Shown piece after piece: positions 58,599 to 64,000 of a stretch of DNA of 64,000 nt (its first letter is position 1; each line of letters starts with the position of its first letter). The translations under genes and the position numbers were made by a program. The notes below the pieces were generated by a model, which had not been told where the DNA came from, did no database searches, and was given only the letters and a program-made list of their open reading frames with translations. Location of the stretch: contig JADFYG010000026.1 of assembly GCA_015233155.1 (NCBI GenBank), positions 13,255 through 77,254 of the forward strand, given 5' to 3'. Origin of the DNA: Candidatus Rifleibacteriota bacterium (GTDB lineage: Bacteria > Muiribacteriota > Ozemobacteria > Ozemobacterales > Ozemobacteraceae).

Positions 58599-59010
58599 CA
58601 GCCATTTCGCGCAGGCGGCAAAAAAGACTCAGGAAATCTTCCAGCCGGCGAAGGTGTATGCCTTCAAACTGAGCGGGGAAAAATATACACCCCTTCCGCA
58701 GGTGAAGGCGAGCCCGGTCACGGTGAAAAAAACCGCAATCCGATTCGATCGTGCAAACGTTATCATCGGCGGCTATATAGTGAATTCGTCTGATAAACCG
58801 GTCAATCATGTTCGTGTATTCCCTACATTTTTGAATGGTCCTGCCGATGCTGAAAAGCTTACTGAGCAACTGAACCATGATGAACTCAATCTTGCGGCTA
58901 AAGAACTGCGTCGATTCGTCATCATGCGACCGATTGCGGAAATGAAAACCTTGTTGGAAAGCAATATTCCTATAGCTGACAATTGCATACTCAATTGCCA
59001 GGTGCTGTAG
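58537..59010 (+). CDS. Small secreted protein of unknown function
   Basis: A 157-aa protein with a signal peptide (MKIDRKNMGLVLVSFIALSF, cleavage near AQA-A). The mature part has a beta-rich stretch RANVIIGGYIVNSSDKPVNH, resembling domains that follow changes in conserved exported proteins, but I cannot assign a family. ATG 58537 follows an AGGTGAGG-like site. It lies on the plus strand amid minus-strand genes. Its 3' end overlaps the next minus-strand gene by 20 bp. Confidence 0.7.
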   Translation: MKIDRKNMGLVLVSFIALSFNSHFAQAAKKTQEIFQPAKVYAFKLSGEKYTPLPQVKASPVTVKKTAIRFDRANVIIGGYIVNSSDKPVNHVRVFPTFLNGPADAEKLTEQLNHDELNLAAKELRRFVIMRPIAEMKTLLESNIPIADNCILNCQVL

Positions 59011-59734
59011 TAACACGTAATTCTTCGACCTTAGCCACTGCTTCGGAAAACTGAGCCTCCTGTTCCTGGGGGGCTCTTTCCTTCATCAGGCGAAGCATGT
59101 TCAAATACGATGACTTGGCCTTCTCCTTCATCTGTTTTTTTGTATATGTTTCTCCGAGCGTTTGATAGGCATAGATAATGACGTCGAGTTTCTCGGAGCT
59201 CATGTCGCCCTTTGCAGTCTCGCTTTGGAGAAGATTTTCGAGTTTCATGATGCCAAGGTTGTCGGTTTCCTGGAGAGCTGCAATGGCAGCCTTGAATTCA
59301 ACGCCTACGCCGTTATTGCGTTTAAGAGCAGCATCGGCAAGCATCTGGCGACGTTCGTCGCACTGCAGTCGAATGCCTTCATATTTTTGCATGGAAGCAA
59401 GACGCCTCATTTCACGATAGTTTTCGGCATGCACTCCGGCAAAAGCCTTGCGACTGGACGAAGATATGCCGAGTGACTCCATTTCTTCATTTCCCAGATC
59501 GAGTGGCTGATTTTTCGAGAACATCGTGTGACCAAAGAATGAGAATAGACCAGTTTTTTCAGTCGCTCCGGTGCGGTCGGAAATGGTGGAAGGAGCAATT
59601 ATAAAGTGATAACAGGCCACTCCGATAAGCGCAAAAATGCTGACCCCCGATAGGACAAGATATGGATTTTGCCATAAGGGAGCCTCGGGTTCTTCCGGCG
59701 ATTTTTTTTTCCGGGGGTAGAGGGGACGTGCCAT
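58991..59734 (-). CDS. Single-pass membrane protein with TPR-like cytoplasmic or periplasmic domain
   Basis: A 247-aa protein: basic N terminus (RPLYPRKKKS), one membrane helix (YLVLSGVSIFALIGVACYHF, about 26-45), then a helical domain with LQETDNLGIMKLENLLQSET and YQTLGETYTKKQMKEKAKSS, which looks TPR-like. ATG 59734 is preceded by GAGG; a longer frame to 59857 is less likely. It lies next to the pseudopilin genes and may belong to the same system. No function assigned. Confidence 0.65.
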   Translation of the reverse strand: MARPLYPRKKKSPEEPEAPLWQNPYLVLSGVSIFALIGVACYHFIIAPSTISDRTGATEKTGLFSFFGHTMFSKNQPLDLGNEEMESLGISSSSRKAFAGVHAENYREMRRLASMQKYEGIRLQCDERRQMLADAALKRNNGVGVEFKAAIAALQETDNLGIMKLENLLQSETAKGDMSSEKLDVIIYAYQTLGETYTKKQMKEKAKSSYLNMLRLMKERAPQEQEAQFSEAVAKVEELRVTTAPGN

Positions 59735-60047
59735 ACAACCTCGTATTCGTTCGTGATAAAGAACTTGTGCAACCGAGAACTGAAAACTGAAGGGGAAAAA
59801 CAAATCCGTCGGAATACTCATTCCAGAATACCCAGTATAGCAAAGCCATGGTTGCATGTCCAGAAATCTGCCATGCCCACACGATTACATCATTGTTTCA
59901 ACCCATGCAAAGTATGATTCCTGATGAAATGTCGGGGAAGAAACCCGTGCTCGTGGAAAATTCGTTGCATCGATCGTTACATATGTGGTATAAATTAAAT
60001 ATTCGACGTCGCATGATGAGATCGACGGCGTTTTCGGAGCAGAGAGT
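59735..60047. other. Divergent intergenic region
   Basis: This 313-bp gap separates the minus-strand membrane-protein gene and the plus-strand methyltransferase gene, so both promoters must lie here. The plus-strand one is listed separately; the minus-strand one is not clear to me. Confidence 0.4.
59965..59994 (+). promoter_or_regulatory. Promoter for the methyltransferase gene
   Basis: TTGCAT (59965-59970) and TATAAA (59989-59994) are 18 bp apart. The predicted start is about 46 bp before the GTG at 60048. Confidence 0.45.
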
Positions 60048-60671
60048 GTGATTCGTTCCCAATCCATCCAGCAGACTTATGATCGCTGCAGTTCGTTGTA
60101 TGATCTTGTGTTGAAGCCGTGGCTCGCATTCGGCCGCGAGAGGGCGGTCGAAATTCTTGATCTTCGCAGCGGCGACAACGTTTTGGAGATCGGCGTCGGA
60201 ACCGGACTGAATTTCGAATTCTATCCGAGTGATGTTCGGGTCACGGGATTCGATTACAGTGAGGGGATGCTTCTGCAATCGCAGAAAGCCCGCGAAGAGG
60301 CATCTTGCCCGATAGATCTTCTCCAGATGGATGTCCAGTCCATGGCGTTTTCTGATGCTGCCTTTGATCGTATTCTCGCTGCGTATGTCATGACTGTCGT
60401 TCCCAATACGCGCAAGGCGGTCGAGGAATTGTTACGCATCGCGAAGCCCGGCGCAAGGGTGGTTTTCATCAATCACCTGCGTTCAGCAAATCCTTTGCTG
60501 GGATGGTTTGAGGATCTGTTCCACCCAATCTTTTCCGGGCTCGGGCTTTTTACGCTCGATCGTGATCTGATCTCGATACTTCGTTCCTGCGGTATCGAGA
60601 ATATCGAATTGGAGTCCACATCTATTTTTGACCTTCATCACATCATTTCGTTCACGGTTCCTTCCCGCTGA
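60048..60671 (+). CDS. SAM-dependent methyltransferase, PmtA-like
   Basis: A 207-aa class I methyltransferase. Motif I is VLEIGVGTGLNFEFYP (about 46-61), followed by VTGFDYSEGMLLQSQ and the acidic loop MDVQSMAFSDAAFDRILAAY, then VVFINHLRS. The opening YDRCSSLYDLVLKPWLAFGR and overall length resemble bacterial phosphatidylethanolamine N-methyltransferases (PmtA), which make phosphatidylcholine, but the substrate cannot be told from the sequence. Ubiquinone/menaquinone-type methylation is an alternative. The start is GTG at 60048 with GGAG upstream. Confidence 0.8.
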   Translation: MIRSQSIQQTYDRCSSLYDLVLKPWLAFGRERAVEILDLRSGDNVLEIGVGTGLNFEFYPSDVRVTGFDYSEGMLLQSQKAREEASCPIDLLQMDVQSMAFSDAAFDRILAAYVMTVVPNTRKAVEELLRIAKPGARVVFINHLRSANPLLGWFEDLFHPIFSGLGLFTLDRDLISILRSCGIENIELESTSIFDLHHIISFTVPSR

Positions 60672-60974
60672 TCATCTGGCGGCAAAAAACCGGCCCAATC
60701 GTTTTTGTTTCGCATTCATTATTCCAACTAAATGTTTTTTCGTTTGTTTCATTTGTCATGATATTGTTCAGTCTACGGATTCAAGCCTGAAACCTCATCT
60801 ATTTGTGTTCCACCTGAAGTCAGGTCCGCGGTTAATACCTTTTATGTGTCCGCCATACGGATGCGCCACGATTACCGGGATCTTTTGTGTGAATCAACCC
60901 CGAAGAGGCGTTCCATTCGCCCCGGGACATTCCGATTTTGCTTTCGAGCATCAAATTATTGGAGATTTTTTACT
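60672..60974. other. Intergenic region before the RGG-tail protein
   Basis: A 303-bp gap with a T-rich first part and a small ACCTGA-AG-TCAGGT palindrome around 60810-60823. I see no gene here. An in-frame ATG at 60846 would extend the next gene by 43 residues, but that extension has no ribosome binding site. Confidence 0.4.
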
Positions 60975-63632
60975 GTGATCAAAAAACGTTCTTCCCACGC
61001 AGTTGGCAAAAGTAGTTCCGGAGAGGATTCCGATCGCGAGTTCATTCAGTTGAAGCAGGCTTTGCAGAAGCAGTCGCCTCTCTTGGAAAGCCTCATAAGA
61101 AGCCGATTCAAGAGTCCCATGCCCTGGAAATTTGCGGCAGCAGATTTTAGTTTGACCGACAGTTCAGATACTATCGATCTCGTTTTCGAGCACACCTCTC
61201 CTGAAGACCCCCGATATGTGCTTGTACATTTATCGATTCCGTATCTGCATAAGGGCCAGAAATTTTCGCTGGAATCCAAGGCCAGATTATTTCAAAAGCA
61301 AAAAGGGGTAACGATGACTCGCATCAAAAAGGCAATTCTTCTCATAAAGAAGCCTGGCGATGCGATCAATGCTTCGGAAAATCGCCTCCATTGTCCGATC
61401 ATTGAAATAGAGCGCGACAAATTGATCCCGCCCGTTGATGTGCGTCCCGCGACGCCAATCGCTGATCCGACGCAATTTTCCGAGGCCCTTCTTGAAGAAC
61501 TGAAAGCCGCTATTGTCCGTGAGTGTCTCGCTACCATAGCGAAACGGCGGAACAAGTATATTCGCAAGGGGCTCTGGCGTTGGATCGAACGCGAAATTGT
61601 CGATCCCAATGTGCATTTTTTTCTTGTCATACTTTCATGCATATATCAGGGAAACACATCTGAAGTGCTAAGTCGCAAATTCAAGAGTATTGACGATTTC
61701 TGCAAGAACCCACAACCGATTATCGACACTTTATTCTCCGACGAATCTGAACTGGCCGGGGAAATAATCAAAAATGCAGAACGGCATAAAAAGGCTTTGG
61801 CTAAATTTCTCGACTGTTTCAGTCAGATGCCTCCGTTTGAATACTTACGCAGTCTTTTTTTGAAAGAGTTTCGCACGAGTCGTGACAGCATGAAGTCGCG
61901 CGCCGCCGTTTTCAATACATTGAAGGAACTTCTGAACAGATGTGGATTTACCGGAGAAAAGGAAATTCAGTATCCCCTGGAAATCCTCGACGAACTCAGC
62001 GTATTTCAAGGATTGATCCTTGGCGATTACTCTGAGTTACGCATAGAAAATGCCATAAAGAAACTTCGCCATCTGGTTCCGCAAATTGCCTGGACTTCCG
62101 ATGATGTATACCGGCTCCGCGATGAACTGGGAAGACTTCTGGGTTTACCAACGCAGGAGTTCAATCTCAACGCATTTTTACCGCAGGCATTCGTAAGTAA
62201 TCTTCCGGCTGTTCCCACGGACGTCCGCTTTGAACCAATTGCTTTGCAATCAAAGACCGCTGCTCATACCGCTGCCACTCCTATACAGTCCAGGGCGACC
62301 ACAACTACGGGAGATGGAATTGTGTCGAATGTTCGCAGAGATAACGCATCTTTCCCGAGCGGCGACAATTCCAGAAAGATATCTTCCCCAGTTCCGGAAA
62401 GCAGGGTTTCCTCCGCTTATTCCAGGCAGACTAACACCGGCACAGGGCATGGCGCTGTGATCCCGCCTGTCCGCGAGATTCCATTATCTCAGCCCTCCAT
62501 ACCGGGTTCGGGCGAGGTCAGCGTGAAAGATGCTCACAGCACAACTGCCGCCGTTTCAGGTTCCGCACATGTGCCGATAATCGAGAATGTGCTGCCAGCG
62601 TCTGACAATAACCTGACTGTGACGGAGGCACCGGTTAGTCCGGCACCGGCACCACGTGTAGCAGCCAGACGCGGCCGACCTCCCAGACGCAGTGTAGTTG
62701 CGGTCGTCGCCTCGGCTGATATTCCGGTGTCACCAGTATCGTCGCCTGATTTACTTCCCGATAAGGCTGTAAATATCGGCCTCAGCGAGGCGGAATCAAA
62801 TCCCGCTTTTGTTGCCGGCAGTTCCACATCAGTAAACGTAGTGCCACCGATTATTTCTTCAACGCCCATGGATGGCCCCCTCACTCCTGACGCTAAAACG
62901 CATTCCGTTATCGTCTCACCCGTAGAAATAGCATCGGGCAGAAAAGATACGCCGATCGTGGAAAACGCATCTTCGAGGCGCAATTACGACATGCCCCCAG
63001 CCAGGGTGCAAGCTGATCGTCCGTCGGGTATCAATGCTTCAGCAGGTGCCTCAGCCAATCCGGGCGATAGATTACCATCGCCTGTTTCGCCACCAATTGC
63101 GCGGCCATCCTCCTTCGCAGGTCCTGTTCAACCACCGCGTCGACCCATCGGCCCGGAAGAATGCGATGAATCCAGGCACCGCAACTTCGAATTTTTCGGA
63201 GGACACCTCCAAAAAGACGATGAAGCGATTCGTTTTGCTCTCGAAATGGATCGCCAGCACAACGCCGACCTGATTCGTGCCAAACAGACCCCCAAACCCG
63301 ATGCCGCCGCCCTGGAAGCCCAGGAGCGGGATGACGAGCCGATGGTCATGGTGACACGGGGGCATGACGGTTCTCCGCGCCCGACCCAGCTTGTGATGGG
63401 GCAAAATCGTCAACAGGATCTTTCTAACGACCCAAGGCGCAGACGCGGAGGTCGTACCCGTCGCAAACCAACCGGTTCCGGGCCTGGCGGAAACATGAAT
63501 CGCGGTCCCAACGTGGGTGGCGGAGGACCGAATCGTGGCCCGGGAGGGCCAAATCGCGGCTCCGGGGGAATGAATGGCGGAGGTGGACAAATGCCCCGCG
63601 GAGGGAATAATTCGCGTGGTGGCGGCCGTTGA
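60975..63632 (+). CDS. Large protein with conserved N-terminal part and Arg-Gly-rich tail
   Basis: An 885-aa protein I cannot assign. Residues about 15-415 look folded: SPMPWKFAAADFSLTDSSDT, TIDLVFEHTSPEDPRYVLVH, LSIPYLHKGQKFSLESKARL and a helical part to about 420. Residues about 430-740 are Ser/Pro/Thr/Val-rich and disordered, with an AT-hook-like RRGRPPRRS near 575. Near 745-790 a short conserved-looking block HRNFEFFGGHLQKDDEAIRF appears. The last 70 residues are Arg/Gly/Asn-rich (RRRRGGRTRRKPTGSG, GGPNRGPGGPNRGSGG), like RGG boxes that bind RNA. The start is GTG at 60975 with GGAG ten bases before. A nucleic-acid-related role is an inference. Confidence 0.65.
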   Translation: MIKKRSSHAVGKSSSGEDSDREFIQLKQALQKQSPLLESLIRSRFKSPMPWKFAAADFSLTDSSDTIDLVFEHTSPEDPRYVLVHLSIPYLHKGQKFSLESKARLFQKQKGVTMTRIKKAILLIKKPGDAINASENRLHCPIIEIERDKLIPPVDVRPATPIADPTQFSEALLEELKAAIVRECLATIAKRRNKYIRKGLWRWIEREIVDPNVHFFLVILSCIYQGNTSEVLSRKFKSIDDFCKNPQPIIDTLFSDESELAGEIIKNAERHKKALAKFLDCFSQMPPFEYLRSLFLKEFRTSRDSMKSRAAVFNTLKELLNRCGFTGEKEIQYPLEILDELSVFQGLILGDYSELRIENAIKKLRHLVPQIAWTSDDVYRLRDELGRLLGLPTQEFNLNAFLPQAFVSNLPAVPTDVRFEPIALQSKTAAHTAATPIQSRATTTTGDGIVSNVRRDNASFPSGDNSRKISSPVPESRVSSAYSRQTNTGTGHGAVIPPVREIPLSQPSIPGSGEVSVKDAHSTTAAVSGSAHVPIIENVLPASDNNLTVTEAPVSPAPAPRVAARRGRPPRRSVVAVVASADIPVSPVSSPDLLPDKAVNIGLSEAESNPAFVAGSSTSVNVVPPIISSTPMDGPLTPDAKTHSVIVSPVEIASGRKDTPIVENASSRRNYDMPPARVQADRPSGINASAGASANPGDRLPSPVSPPIARPSSFAGPVQPPRRPIGPEECDESRHRNFEFFGGHLQKDDEAIRFALEMDRQHNADLIRAKQTPKPDAAALEAQERDDEPMVMVTRGHDGSPRPTQLVMGQNRQQDLSNDPRRRRGGRTRRKPTGSGPGGNMNRGPNVGGGGPNRGPGGPNRGSGGMNGGGGQMPRGGNNSRGGGR

Positions 63633-63661
63633 GACCATATGAAAAAAAACGGGGTCTTTTT

Positions 63662-63796
63662 ATGGGCCTGCTGCTGCCGGTTTTGTTGATTTGTCAGTTT
63701 CTGGGGTTTGATTCCCTGGTTGTGGCAGGCGCCTTCGCAGGAATTATGGGAGGGCTGGCGGTGCTGCTTTTTCCCGATCCCGATCGCGATCAGTGA
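63662..63796 (+). CDS. Small membrane peptide upstream of ruvC
   Basis: A 44-aa peptide, MGLLLPVLLICQFLGFDSLV followed by AGAFAGIMGGLAVLLFP and a charged DPDRDQ end. It has one or two membrane helices. GGGG lies about nine bases before the ATG. Its stop overlaps the GTG start of the next gene (GTGA), which suggests real coupled translation. Function unknown. Confidence 0.5.
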   Translation: MGLLLPVLLICQFLGFDSLVVAGAFAGIMGGLAVLLFPDPDRDQ

Positions 63797-64000
63797 GCAT
63801 AATCCTTGGACTGGATCTTGCTGAGCGAACAGGAATCTGTATTCTGGAAATGCAGGATCATCGACTGCTCTGGAGCGAAACTGTCAGACTGGCCACCAGA
63901 GATCCTCAAGCCCGTCTGCTTTCGCTAAAAGATCTGCTGACAGGTGTCATAGAGCGCTTTGGCTCCGGGGAAATGGCTATAGAAGACGTGTTCCTGCCCG
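63793..64000 (+). CDS. ruvC: RuvC-like Holliday junction resolvase (partial)
   Basis: The window ends inside this gene after 69 codons. It starts SIILGLDLAERTGICILEMQ, with the RNase H-fold aspartate of RuvC (GLD), and reaches MAIEDVFLP, where the family has its catalytic Glu (AIEEVFF-like). RuvC cuts Holliday junctions with RuvAB. The GLDLAERTG variant differs from the usual GIDPGLxxTG, so a RuvC relative is also possible. Confidence 0.65.
   Translation, partial: MSIILGLDLAERTGICILEMQDHRLLWSETVRLATRDPQARLLSLKDLLTGVIERFGSGEMAIEDVFLP

Noticed and set aside
60846-60974. N-terminal extension of the RGG-tail protein to the ATG at 60846
   Set aside because: The extension is rich in Arg/Cys without a ribosome binding site, whereas GTG 60975 has GGAG upstream and opens the plausible protein.

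Overview
The window (about 48% GC by eye) is bacterial chromosome from a motile, probably diderm bacterium. It carries a lipobox-type surface protein, pseudopilin-like genes and a near-complete flagellar cluster. The backbone order topA-trmFO-[insert]-xerC-hslV-hslU-flgB-flgC-fliE-fliF-fliG-fliH-fliI-fliJ-motE-fliK-flgD-flgE-flbD-fliL-fliM-fliY-cheY-fliO-fliP-fliQ-fliR-flhB-flhA-flhG/flhF-cheA is the order known from Bacillus and Clostridia. Here it comes with non-Bacillus features: no codY, a second FliG piece, a P-loop-less FlhG-like gene, Ig/NHL lipoprotein and prepilin genes. My best guess is a deep-branching lineage such as Candidatus Riflebacteria/Ozemobacteria. This is an inference from content and was not checked against any database.

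Layout: 1-1.65 kb is the topA tail and trmFO. From 1.8 to 12.3 kb an inserted block on the minus strand holds a four-gene acyl-activation/reduction operon (GNAT-like protein, LuxE-like ligase, LuxC-PaaK fusion, unknown protein) and a 1451-aa Ig/NHL lipoprotein. From 12.4 to 12.8 kb there is a non-coding stretch with RNA-like pairing and homopolymer tracts. xerC, hslV and hslU run from 12.8 to 15.8 kb. From 15.9 to 51 kb lies the flagellar/chemotaxis cluster, nearly all on the plus strand, interrupted by one antisense secreted-protein gene (25.8-26.2 kb) and an 855-bp gene-free stretch before flgE. From 51.1 to 59.7 kb a mostly minus-strand block holds a secreted protein, a HEAT-repeat protein, a DUF6941-like protein, ruvX, alaS, two pseudopilin-like genes and two small unknown genes. 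From 60 to 64 kb the plus strand carries a methyltransferase, an 885-aa protein with an RGG-rich tail, a 44-aa membrane peptide and the start of a RuvC-like gene.

The flagellar genes together encode the rod (FlgB, FlgC, FliE), MS ring (FliF), switch (FliG, FliM, FliY), export apparatus (FlhA, FlhB, FliO, P, Q, R, H, I, J), hook and its assembly factors (FlgE, FlgD, FliK, flagellar operon protein), stator-associated proteins (FliL, MotE, FlbD), placement GTPase/ATPase (FlhF, FlhG) and signalling (CheA, CheY). Flagellin, stator motor genes, P/L-ring genes and sigma-28 are not in the window. Several components have unusual paralogues: a lone FliG C-terminal domain, a FlhG-like protein without a P-loop, and an Hpt-P2-CheW protein that looks like CheA with its dimerisation and kinase domains removed. 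These, with the lux-like operon, are the most interesting parts of the window.
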